A DNA stretch of 11,327 nucleotides from Dehalococcoidia bacterium (GTDB lineage Bacteria; Chloroflexota; Dehalococcoidia; Dehalococcoidales; RBG-16-60-22): positions 1 through 11,327 of the forward strand of contig JAUXAC010000029.1 of assembly GCA_030615035.1 (NCBI GenBank), in the 5' to 3' direction. Positions 6,409-11,327 of the stretch are shown here, piece by piece; within the stretch, counting starts at the first letter, position 1, and each line of letters opens with the position of its first letter. A program made the position numbers and the translations under genes. Under the pieces are notes generated by a model that worked only from the letters and a program-made list of their open reading frames with translations, was not told the DNA's origin and ran no database searches.

Positions 6409-7299
6409 CTAAAGGATGCCAAATTCCAGCCGGTCAATCGCTTCGGCCTGCTCCTTGTTTTCAATCCTAATATACCTCATGGTGGTGTTAAGACTTTTAT
6501 GTCCGGCGAGGTCTTTTATGGTGAAGGGTGCCACCCCCTTCTGATGTAGCCTGGTGCAGAAAGTATGCCTGAAAAGATGGGGGCCGTGCTTACTCTTATT
6601 GATGCCTGCCAGATTTAAGTATCTTCGTACTGCATCATAAATACGGGTGCGATCCAGATTACCCCCATTGGTTCCTACAAAGAACCTGCCATCTTGAGCC
6701 TCTGGGCGCTTGGCTAGATACCTTGCTAGCATGTTCACTGTCTCACCGTTTAGATGGAGATACTGCTCTTTATTCCCTTTCCTAGTTATCTTTATCTGGT
6801 CCCTGTCAAGGTCGACATTGATTAGCTTCAGATTTGTCAACTCCGATACTCTTAACCCGGTGTGAAGGAAAAGGACAGCTATTGCCATGTCCCGTTCTCG
6901 AACTCGTGGCTTGGCTTTCCGAGCTATTGTCTCCAAAAGGCGGATGCACTCCTCCTCAGTTAAGTATTCCGGCTCTTTCTCTGGTATCCTGGGGCTCCTT
7001 ATTGAGGCTGCAGGGTTAACTTCTAACTCCTCATTCTCTACCAGGTAGTTAAAGAAAGACTTTATCGCCGCCAGTTTTCGTGCCCTAGTGGAATTGGAGT
7101 TACCTCTGGTGGTGGCTTGATAGTCTAGATAGGCTCGAATGTCACCCTTGGTGACTTCTCCTATCTCAGATTTGCCCTGCTGATGCAAGAAGGGGATCAG
7201 CCCTTTTTCTATATCAAGCTGGTATGCTTCGATAGTGCCCTGGGAATACCCCTTCTCAATGTCAAGATAACGTAGGAATTTGTTTAACTTGCTTTTCAT
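6409..7299 (-). CDS. Tyrosine recombinase/integrase (XerC/XerD-like)
   Basis: A 296-residue tyrosine recombinase of typical Xer length. The N-terminal SAM-like core-binding domain spans about 1-90 (YSQGTIEAYQLDI). The catalytic domain spans about 110-290 with the full set of active-site residues: R150 in HTGLRVSEL, K174 in TRKGNKE, H241 and R244 in HLFRHTF, H267 in GHKSL, and nucleophile Y276 in TMRYIR. The enzyme therefore looks active. It should cut and rejoin DNA at paired inverted core sites. The ATG has an excellent AAAGGAGGG site. It is divergent from the receiver/HTH cassette and its 3' end faces the palindrome at 6293-6316. It is more likely the integrase of a small integrated element than the housekeeping dif recombinase, since phage-like regulators surround it. 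Confidence 0.94.
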   Translation of the reverse strand: MKSKLNKFLRYLDIEKGYSQGTIEAYQLDIEKGLIPFLHQQGKSEIGEVTKGDIRAYLDYQATTRGNSNSTRARKLAAIKSFFNYLVENEELEVNPAASIRSPRIPEKEPEYLTEEECIRLLETIARKAKPRVRERDMAIAVLFLHTGLRVSELTNLKLINVDLDRDQIKITRKGNKEQYLHLNGETVNMLARYLAKRPEAQDGRFFVGTNGGNLDRTRIYDAVRRYLNLAGINKSKHGPHLFRHTFCTRLHQKGVAPFTIKDLAGHKSLNTTMRYIRIENKEQAEAIDRLEFGIL

Positions 7300-7332
7300 G
7301 TGCCCTCCTTTCAGGCACTATGATAGCAGTCA

Positions 7333-7347
7333 ACTAAATAATATTTT
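7333..7347 (+). repeat. Left arm of a perfect 15-bp inverted repeat
   Basis: ACTAAATAATATTTT, the exact reverse complement of 7505-7519. The two arms are separated by 157 bp and both lie between the divergent integrase and receiver genes. Confidence 0.7.
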
Positions 7348-7504
7348 TGTCAACTATTAGTGCAAAAATGTCACCAAAATTGACCTAAAAAGTGCCTACT
7401 ATTCCTCTTGGCTTGCCCGGTCACTTTCACCTATCGTTAGGTTCAGAGCCTGTGGCCAGAAAATATTATCCTTTTGGGCACTAAAATTCATCCTATTGAC
7501 TACT

Positions 7505-7519
7505 AAAATATTATTTAGT
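7505..7519 (-). repeat. Right arm of the perfect 15-bp inverted repeat
   Basis: AAAATATTATTTAGT, the reverse complement of 7333-7347. It overlaps the likely promoter region of the receiver cassette, close to TTGACT at 7496-7501. Confidence 0.7.
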
Positions 7520-7594
7520 GTTAAAGTGACAATAGGCGTTTGAGTGGTAATAATATGGCAATCCAATATGGAACTTGCCAAACTAAGGGGAAGG

Positions 7595-8005
7595 ATGACA
7601 GATAGCATCCTCATCATTGAGGGTGAGCCCATTTTGAGAAGGGAGCTTGGCTCAATTTTAAGCCGAGCCGGCTTAACTGTAGCGGATGTGCCTGACTACT
7701 CTGAAGCACTGCTGAAGCTAGATGAGTTCAAGCCCAATATGATTATTATGGATAAAGAGTCGGTTGGTATAGAAGGTTGGACGGCATGCTCTGAGCTACG
7801 CCAAGCTCATGATGTCGCCATCATTCTGATGGGCAAGGATTCCAGCGGTGAAGCCTGGATGAGAGCAGTAGAAGCGGGAGCCGACTTCTATCTTAAAAAG
7901 CCTTTCAGCTACTTGGTATTAGTAGCCAGGGTGAAGGCTATACTTCGGCGCTACGGAAGAAGTGCAAGAGGTAACGGCCGTGAGAATAGAAACAAACATT
8001 TTTGA
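7595..8005 (+). CDS. Stand-alone response-regulator receiver protein with degenerate active site
   Basis: A 136-residue single receiver (REC) domain. The phosphoacceptor Asp is kept (D53 in MIIMDKES), as is the conserved Lys-Pro (K102-P103 in YLKKPF). The acidic pair that binds Mg2+ is E-G-E (E9, E11) instead of Asp-Asp, and the switch Thr/Ser position aligns with G80 (IILMGKD). Phosphorylation may therefore be weak or absent, giving a phospho-independent protein-interaction module. The frame opens at 7544, but the ATG at 7595 begins the first beta strand (SILIIE) and has AGGGGAAGG just upstream. The C-terminal ~20 residues are basic and not part of the domain. The gene overlaps the next one by 26 nt. 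No histidine kinase is in view. Confidence 0.88.
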   Translation: MTDSILIIEGEPILRRELGSILSRAGLTVADVPDYSEALLKLDEFKPNMIIMDKESVGIEGWTACSELRQAHDVAIILMGKDSSGEAWMRAVEAGADFYLKKPFSYLVLVARVKAILRRYGRSARGNGRENRNKHF

Positions 8006-8207
8006 GTTGTTCAATGGGAGATACCGGAGCCTGTCTGAACTATTTAAGGTGATGAGAATATTTGTGAGCCAGGTTTACCGAGTAAAACAAGGCAAGCGCC
8101 ACATCAACGAAAAATTCATTATAGGGGCAATTAAAGCATTCCCCCAGCATAAACTCGATGACCTTTTTTATATTACTCAAGACGGGAAGGCAGATGACCA
8201 CAGATAG
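7980..8207 (+). CDS. Small helix-turn-helix DNA-binding protein (75 aa)
   Basis: A compact protein whose centre reads as a helix-turn-helix: RSLSELFKVM (16-25), a short turn, then VSQVYRVKQGKRHIN (29-43), followed by KFIIGAIKAFPQHKLDDLFYI (45-65), much like the later helices of XRE domains. It is almost all DNA-binding domain with no visible sensor. The GTG at 7980 is preferred because AGAGG lies nine bases upstream; an earlier in-frame GTG at 7962 would add six residues. It starts inside the receiver gene and its end overlaps the next XRE gene by 14 nt, so it should be translated with them. It may supply the DNA-binding output that the upstream receiver lacks, acting as a split response regulator. 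Confidence 0.75.
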   Translation: MRIETNIFELFNGRYRSLSELFKVMRIFVSQVYRVKQGKRHINEKFIIGAIKAFPQHKLDDLFYITQDGKADDHR

Positions 8208-8490
8208 CAGGAATGACTTAGGCAAACTACTCAAGCAGCGAAGGGTCATGATACCGCTGACACTACTGGAGCTGGCCCGCACTTCAGGCGTATCAGCGTC
8301 ACATCTGGGTCGCATAGAGAGGGGTGAGCGTTTCCCCTCAGCTCACATTCTACGGAGACTTGCCAAGTCTTTGGGCTTCGAGGAGGGTGACCTGCTTACG
8401 TTAGGTGGTTACCTTTCTCCTCAACCGTCCGCCATCATTGAGAACTCCAGTGGTGGGCGAGTGGACCCTTATGTTGCTATGGTACTGTAA
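8194..8490 (+). CDS. XRE-family regulator, probably truncated by an in-frame TAA
   Basis: The 98-residue product has a Cro/C1-type HTH: LGKLLKQRRVMIPLTLLELA (9-28), then TSGVSASHLGRIERGERFPS (30-49) and LRRLAKSLGFEEGDLLTLGG (53-72). The ATG at 8194 follows GGGAAGG; an earlier in-frame start at 8158 lies inside the previous gene and is unlikely. After DPYVAMVL the frame meets TAA (8488-8490) but then stays open with protein-like sequence to 8601, leaving only a 10-nt gap to the next gene. I infer that the ancestral product was about 135 residues and that TAA arose from CAA or a similar codon. The HTH itself is intact, so the short product may still bind DNA. Confidence 0.82.
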   Translation: MTTDSRNDLGKLLKQRRVMIPLTLLELARTSGVSASHLGRIERGERFPSAHILRRLAKSLGFEEGDLLTLGGYLSPQPSAIIENSSGGRVDPYVAMVL

Positions 8491-8601
8491 GAGCCCGTTG
8501 AGGTGCAGCGCACGGTTATCGGAATTCTGAGCATCTTAAAGAGTATAGCAAGGGAGCACGATACCAAGAGAGCTCCGGATGCAACTGATATGTCTGGGTA
8601 A
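8491..8601 (+). pseudogene. Separated C-terminal tail of the XRE gene, beyond its in-frame stop
   Basis: Directly after the TAA the same frame continues for 36 codons to TAA 8599-8601. It reads EPVEVQRTVIGILSILKSIA and then a polar tail. The amphipathic Val/Ile/Leu-rich helix looks like a conserved C-terminal segment of this XRE type, not random sequence. It has no good start codon or ribosome site of its own. A nonsense mutation, readthrough or a sequencing error would each explain it. Confidence 0.45.
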
Positions 8602-8611
8602 AAGGCTAAAG

Positions 8612-9373
8612 ATGAAAGAGGATATCAAAGTACTCTTGGTTGATGACCACGAGCTCATTCGGCAAGGGTTACAGAGCATACTAGAGCCAGAGGAAGGCAT
8701 AGAGGTCGTGGGCGACTACTCCAGTGCTGAGGAAGCCTTACCCGAGATAAGGAGGCTCTCCCCAGATGTCGTGCTGATGGACACTCACATGCCAGGGATA
8801 AATGGGATTGAGGCTACCCGCCTTTTGAAAGGAAAGAGACTACATTGTGATGTCGATGTCATCATGTTGGCCGAGAGTGTGAATTACCAAGCTGAGGCTC
8901 TGGAAGCTGGGGCAGCCGCCTTCCTCCTCAAAGACGTAAGGAGCGAGGAACTTACCCAAGCCATCAGGCAGGTTTATCGAAATAAGCACTCGCTGGAGGA
9001 AGGTCCTAGCCTCATTAACGAGGTTGAGCTGGTCATACCTCCAACTGCTGACGCTGACCGGTTATTGAGATTCGTTTGTCAGTTGGAGGAGACACATAAG
9101 GATAGTCATTCTGGCATCCGGCAAATGGTTGGCTCCTGGGACCGGGGTACTGTCATCACAATCCAGCTATTCAATAACTCGCTTGTGAATTTCTTGGATA
9201 GGCTAGGCAATATGCCCGAGGTAGAAAAAGTAGAGGAGGAGCCATTGGCAGGGGGTGCCTTTTCCAGCTCTCTCAAGAAATTTGGGGTTCTGCCAAGGTC
9301 AAGCATCAGACCCAGCAAAAGGATCAGTGTAACCCTGAAAGAAACTGGTATGGCTAGGCAGGGTGACTCGTAA
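8612..9373 (+). CDS. Response regulator: receiver domain fused to an unrecognised C-terminal domain
   Basis: A 253-residue protein. Residues 5-125 form a NarL-type receiver domain: acidic pair D11-D12 in LLVDDHELIRQGL, phosphoacceptor D57 in VVLMDTHMPGINGIEA, and K107 in FLLKDV. The switch Thr/Ser is replaced by A87 (VIMLAES). Normally a LuxR-type HTH follows; here residues about 140-245 instead contain DADRLLRFVCQLEETHKDSH, WDRGTVITIQLFNNSLVNFL and MPEVEKVEEEP, with no HTH. This suggests a mixed alpha/beta, possibly ligand- or protein-binding, output domain. ATG 8612 begins the receiver and has AAAGG upstream; an ATG at 8579 would overlap the XRE tail. It ends the four-gene cassette, and no partner kinase is visible. 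Confidence 0.87.
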   Translation: MKEDIKVLLVDDHELIRQGLQSILEPEEGIEVVGDYSSAEEALPEIRRLSPDVVLMDTHMPGINGIEATRLLKGKRLHCDVDVIMLAESVNYQAEALEAGAAAFLLKDVRSEELTQAIRQVYRNKHSLEEGPSLINEVELVIPPTADADRLLRFVCQLEETHKDSHSGIRQMVGSWDRGTVITIQLFNNSLVNFLDRLGNMPEVEKVEEEPLAGGAFSSSLKKFGVLPRSSIRPSKRISVTLKETGMARQGDS

Positions 9374-9464
9374 CCGTGTTGAACTAGCATAAGAGACAGC
9401 ATCGGCCCTCTGGAGTATGGTTTGAACAGAAAGCAGGCTGGGTATCGCTGATGTCAGGGCAGAC

Positions 9465-9605
9465 CTAACTCCTCCCTATTCTGAACATCTTGGTCCCACA
9501 TGTCGGGCATACGCCCTGAGTTGCCGACCTCCCGTTCTTCATGGTTATGCTTTTGGCGTCCTTCATTTCCTTTTTAGCGCGGCACTTGACGCAGTATGCT
9601 TGCAT
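9465..9605 (-). CDS. DUF5679-type mini zinc-ribbon protein (46 aa)
   Basis: A 46-residue protein with two zinc knuckles, C-V-K-C (C5, C8) and C-P-T-C (C33, C36), joined by a basic segment (KKEMKDAKSITMKNGRSATQ) and ending GTKMFRIGRS. This is the pattern of the DUF5679 family, common in Chloroflexota, in which the four cysteines should bind one zinc. The role is unknown; nucleic-acid or ribosome association is a guess from the basic residues. The ATG (9605-9603) has a strong GAGGGGTG site and a promoter-like TTGACA just upstream. It is a single gene, convergent with the response-regulator gene. Such a short gene is easily missed. Confidence 0.9.
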   Translation of the reverse strand: MQAYCVKCRAKKEMKDAKSITMKNGRSATQGVCPTCGTKMFRIGRS

Positions 9606-9630
9606 TTGTTCACCCCTCTTTTTGTTATGA

Positions 9631-9660
9631 ACGATAGACTATTCCTTCCAACGATGTCAA
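9631..9660 (-). promoter_or_regulatory. Promoter of the mini zinc-ribbon gene
   Basis: On the minus strand TTGACA (plus coordinates 9655-9660) is separated by 18 bp from TATCGT (9631-9636, four of six consensus positions). This would give a short leader of about 20 nt before the ATG at 9605. The AGACTAT half-site of the island palindrome overlaps it at 9636-9642, perhaps by chance. Confidence 0.45.
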
Positions 9661-9787
9661 TGGCCCAATATTTACGCAAACCGGGTATGAAGAAATATAG
9701 GCTCATAATGTTCGATGCTTGCGTACGGGAGAGATCTGCGTATAACATGGATTATACGCTTGGCTTGATAAAGGTGAGTTAGTTAAT

Positions 9788-9917
9788 TGAGCTAGACTAG
9801 CTCTCACGAGTCAATGATGGGAATCTATGCAAGTCTATGGATCAGCTACAACAGGTCAACGGTGGAAGTCCGTGGACTAGATACCACAGGTCTTCTGTGG
9901 ACTAGCTTCAACGGATC
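9788..9917 (+). repeat. Cluster of degenerate 25-bp repeats
   Basis: Units at 9833-9857, 9868-9892 and 9893-9917 are each 25 bp; the last two are back to back and the first is 10 bp away. Units 1 and 2 agree at 19 of 25 positions, and 2 and 3 at 18 of 25. They share a TGGACTAG-like core and end in GGTC or GATC. A weaker unit (15 of 25 against unit 3) lies at 9788-9812 and shares GACTAGCT. Units 2 and 3 meet in a CCACAG/CTGTGG hairpin. Confidence 0.55.
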
Positions 9918-10244
9918 TACGACATAAGATCTGCCAAGACCAAATTGTATACAATATTGAGCTTAGTGGTGTTATCACCGTTGGAAGTTGTGGAGACATG
10001 AGCAGAGAAATCGTTGAAGAACCGGAATGTTATAGAAATGTCTCAAGATGACAGGGGAACGAGGAGGTAGGTCCCCCCTCTTGCGGGCTAGCCTGCCATG
10101 CAGTCTGGGGAGAAACTGTATATGGAAGATTCTTTAATTCGGTTGGATGAGAATAACCACTCGTGAGTACCGCCTAACAAAACGATGTTTTGTTCAGTGA
10201 TGGGCATTGGCTCTGACATTCCTCCGGTGTTCCTTAACCTTAAC

Positions 10245-10274
10245 AGAGCAACAGTGTTCTTACCTGCTCTTTTT
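10245..10274 (+). terminator. Weak intrinsic terminator candidate
   Basis: A 6-bp stem AGAGCA/TGCTCT (10245-10250, 10265-10270) with a 14-nt loop is followed by four more T residues. The stem is short and the loop large, so this is a weak candidate. It would insulate the 28-aa ORF/AAA pair from upstream transcription. Confidence 0.25.
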
Positions 10275-10321
10275 ATGATATTACCTACGTATGAAGGTAA
10301 GCAAAGGTGAAGGAGGAGGGA

Positions 10322-10408
10322 ATGACAATAGATAGGAAGAAGAGCTTGCTTGAAGCTCTTAAACAAACTTTGACGGATGAGTTCAACAAAGGTCTGATTG
10401 AGACTTAA
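10322..10408 (+). CDS. 28-aa ORF overlapping the AAA ATPase start, unknown function
   Basis: A 28-residue reading frame (MTIDRKKSLLEALKQTLTDE..., ending FNKGLIET) with a very strong AAGGAGGAGGG site four bases before... the ATG region, better than most genes here. It is amphipathic and charged, probably one helix. Its TAA (10406-10408) overlaps the TTG start of the AAA gene by 11 nt, so it may couple translation of that gene. It could equally be the fused remains of a larger upstream gene after internal deletion. An in-frame stop at 10298-10300 rules out a longer N-terminus as the sequence stands. No family is recognised. Confidence 0.45.
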   Translation: MTIDRKKSLLEALKQTLTDEFNKGLIET

Positions 10409-10770
10409 GGAACTAACAATAGCTGGTTTCCATGGATTCAAGCTACCGAAGACTATCCCTCTGGATGCCGATATTGTAGTCATTCATGGCTCGAATGGAA
10501 GCGGCAAGAGTAGTATAGTTGGGACACTCGAGTGGTTATTGCTTGGAGACATATCACGCTATGAGCGTGCAAGTAGCTGAAGTGAATATCGAGACGACTA
10601 CTTGCGCAATGTTCCAGAGAGGCTACACCTCAAGAATCGAACGCAGGTGGTGGCAAAGGGTGCTGCCAGGCCTGTTCGAATAATGCTGTCCAACAAAGCT
10701 TGCCCCAAATTTAATGATACCACCGTTCCGGCAAGACTTTTGTCTTGCCGATTTTCGTTTGCCGTCAATT
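10398..10770 (+). pseudogene. N-terminal remnant of an AAA (SMC/RecF-like) ATPase gene with in-frame TGA
   Basis: The intact part (60 codons) starts at TTG 10398 with AAAGG upstream. It reads RLKELTIAGFHGFK, the first strands of SMC/RecF/AAA_23-type ATPases, followed by Walker A GSNGSGKSS (about residues 32-40) and ISRYERASS. A TGA (10578-10580) stops it. The same frame then continues SEYRDDYLRNVPERL... and ARPVRIMLSN, which still looks like this ATPase type, before turning unconvincing near 10700 and ending at TAG about 10768-10770. No signature, Walker B or coiled-coil region remains. These proteins are usually DNA-repair or phage-defence ATPases of 500 or more residues, so the gene is dead or its remainder was deleted. 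Confidence 0.7.
10729..10755 (+). terminator. Intrinsic terminator
   Basis: A perfect 9-bp stem CGGCAAGAC / GTCTTGCCG (10729-10737, 10742-10750) with a TTTT loop is followed by ATTTT. It is the clearest Rho-independent terminator in the window. It lies within the tail of the AAA remnant frame, which suggests that DNA from another transcription unit was joined to the ATPase fragment here. Confidence 0.7.
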
Positions 10771-10831
10771 AGTAACCCCCTTTTGTCTATCTTTACGGTG
10801 CGGGTCTAAAACTATTACTGTGAAATCTATT

Positions 10832-10935
10832 CTTTTGGTTTGTTGAAATCCTCCAAACGGAGAATTCCCAAAAGCCGCTGTCCGTCGTAAACTCCAACTA
10901 TAAGCGGCTAGTGCTGCATGTCCATTCTTGGAGTT
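10832..10935 (+). ncRNA. Possible structured RNA with pseudoknot topology
   Basis: Stem A pairs AGCCGCT (10873-10879) with AGCGGCT (10903-10909). Stem B pairs AACTCCAA (10890-10897), inside loop A, with TTGGAGTT (10928-10935), outside it. This is the order of an H-type pseudoknot or of two competing hairpins. Just upstream CTTTTG/CAAAAG (10832-10837, 10869-10874) and GTTTG/CAAAC (10838-10842, 10854-10858) can nest. No known RNA family was recognised. Confidence 0.25.
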
Positions 10936-11043
10936 GTGACATGAATGGGATAACTTTTTGGCACTTGCTACACACTGCTAGAAAGCTGAAGCAATGGGGC
11001 TGGCCTTTACACATGCGTTTAGCCTATCTAACAGGTGTGTTAA

Positions 11044-11153
11044 GTGTCAAATATGAGACCGCTCTGGACAACAATCATTGGAGCCCCAAATTTCGATTGT
11101 CAAAAAAGGGCGGCGCGAGATTCAAGGAGGGCGCTGGCGTCGATATTTGACAC
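11044..11153. mobile_element. Possible 110-bp MITE-like element
   Basis: Perfect 11-bp terminal inverted repeats GTGTCAAATAT (11044-11054) and ATATTTGACAC (11143-11153) bound 88 bp of non-coding DNA. Inside is a smaller hairpin ACAATC/GATTGT with TTGG/CCAA. The size and ends fit a miniature inverted-repeat element mobilised by a transposase elsewhere. No target-site duplication is evident, and no transposase is in the window. Confidence 0.3.
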
Positions 11154-11323
11154 CGATGGTTGGTGCCCCCTTCATTTTAGTCGGAAAGCTGTGAAGTTCG
11201 GGGCAGGACTGTTAGGAATTTTGAGGGTTACCAGTGAGTAGCAAGCTGAGCTAGGGTTCCTCGATACTGTAGTAATGCTTACAAGCAAGGGGCCGAGATA
11301 ATCTAACCGAAGGGGGTGACGAT

Positions 11324-11327
11324 ATGT
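11324..11327 (+). CDS. Start codon of a gene continuing beyond the window
   Basis: The last bases carry AGGGGGTGA (11311-11319), a strong ribosome site, four bases before ATG (11324-11326). Only the first codon is present, so the product is unknown. Confidence 0.45.

Larger units (their letters stand above)
7300..7594. promoter_or_regulatory. Divergent control region between integrase and receiver cassette, rich in repeats
   Basis: AT-rich, with several ordered repeats. GTCAACTA occurs at 7329-7336 and 7349-7356, exactly 20 bp apart. A perfect 15-bp inverted repeat pairs ACTAAATAATATTTT (7333-7347) with 7505-7519. A third copy of its inner 10-mer AAAATATTAT lies at 7460-7469. GCACTA or its complement recurs at 7315-7320, 7357-7362 and 7479-7484. 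For the integrase, TTGACA on the minus strand (plus coordinates 7348-7353) could be a -35 box with a weak -10. For the plus-strand cassette, TTGACT (7496-7501) is a candidate -35. Arm-type integrase sites or repressor operators are the likeliest meanings. Confidence 0.5.
9606..10321. other. Gene-poor region with degenerate repeats and dyads
   Basis: No convincing protein gene in about 700 bases; the open frames here lack ribosome sites and family features. It contains the mini zinc-ribbon promoter, 25-bp repeats (9788-9917), a perfect 12-bp palindrome ATTGTATACAAT (9944-9955), an AT-rich hairpin AACAAAAC/GTTTTGTT (10176-10194), and a 20-bp imperfect palindrome with TTACCT/AGGTAA ends (10281-10300). 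The 20-bp palindrome lies right after a TATGAT -10-like hexamer (10274-10279). It looks like a junction or decaying accessory DNA. Confidence 0.45.
10756..11323. other. Region without a recognised gene; structured-RNA and MITE-like candidates
   Basis: No reading frame over these 568 bases has both a ribosome site and family features. Two structural candidates are present: interleaved stems at 10832-10935 and an 11-bp inverted-repeat pair bounding 11044-11153. The remainder holds nothing I can name. Confidence 0.45.

Noticed and set aside
9563..9782. Open frames of about 60 codons on both strands
   Set aside because: The minus-strand one overlaps the mini zinc-ribbon gene and its promoter in another frame; the plus-strand one has no ribosome site or family features.
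9788..9917. CRISPR array
   Set aside because: The 25-bp units are degenerate, irregularly spaced and partly adjacent with no spacers; no cas gene is nearby.
10083..10096. GC-rich 14-bp near-palindrome around GGCTAGCC
   Set aside because: Isolated, with no repeats elsewhere and no gene context to give it meaning.
10088..10483. Minus-strand 131-codon open frame
   Set aside because: Runs antisense across the 28-aa ORF and the Walker A region of the AAA remnant; composition is not protein-like and there is no good ribosome site.
10660..10700. tRNA, because of a GTTCGAAT T-loop-like string
   Set aside because: No complementary T-arm, acceptor stem or anticodon arm can be formed around it.
10911..11241. 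Two overlapping plus-strand frames of 65-79 codons
   Set aside because: No recognisable motifs, weak starts, and they overlap each other and the inverted-repeat element; probably chance.

Overview
The window looks like part of a genome from an uncultivated, subsurface-type Chloroflexota, probably class Dehalococcoidia. This is inference. It rests on a DUF5679-type mini zinc ribbon at 9465-9605, a solute-binding lipoprotein with a poly-glutamate linker after its lipobox, and a small HTH plus receiver-protein style familiar from that class. No rRNA or tRNA is present to confirm it.

Region 1 (1-4668, minus strand) is a sugar-uptake operon. A good sigma-70 promoter (4640-4668) and a leader of about 365 nt lead into a substrate-binding lipoprotein. 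Then come a single-domain ABC ATPase, an RbsC-like permease, a URO-D/MtaA-fold protein carrying an H-x-C...C metal-site pattern, and the first 37 codons of a probable glycoside hydrolase family 31 enzyme cut by the window edge. Together they suggest import and hydrolysis of a glycoside or sugar, with an unexplained methyltransferase-like step. A short reading frame at 122-214 looks like a decayed GH31 C-terminal piece.

Region 2 (4700-6320) is a small island. It holds a methyltransferase-like protein of unknown function (minus), divergent from an XRE/Cro-type repressor-like gene (plus). Two 19-bp palindromes differing at only two bases (4714-4732 and 6296-6314) flank it, and related half-sites lie inside.

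Region 3 (6400-9373) has a complete tyrosine recombinase (minus). Its repeat-rich upstream region is shared with a divergent, tightly packed cassette of four regulatory genes: a degenerate stand-alone receiver, a 75-aa HTH protein, an XRE protein with a likely premature stop, and a receiver fused to an unrecognised C-terminal domain of about 110 aa. The first three overlap. No histidine kinase is visible. The integrase-linked cassette is the most unusual thing in the window.

Region 4 (9374-11327) is gene-poor and degraded. It contains the DUF5679-type gene, a cluster of degenerate 25-bp repeats, a 28-aa ORF overlapping the start of an AAA ATPase gene that is broken by a TGA, a clear intrinsic terminator, a possible pseudoknotted RNA, a possible 110-bp MITE, and the start of another gene at the right edge.
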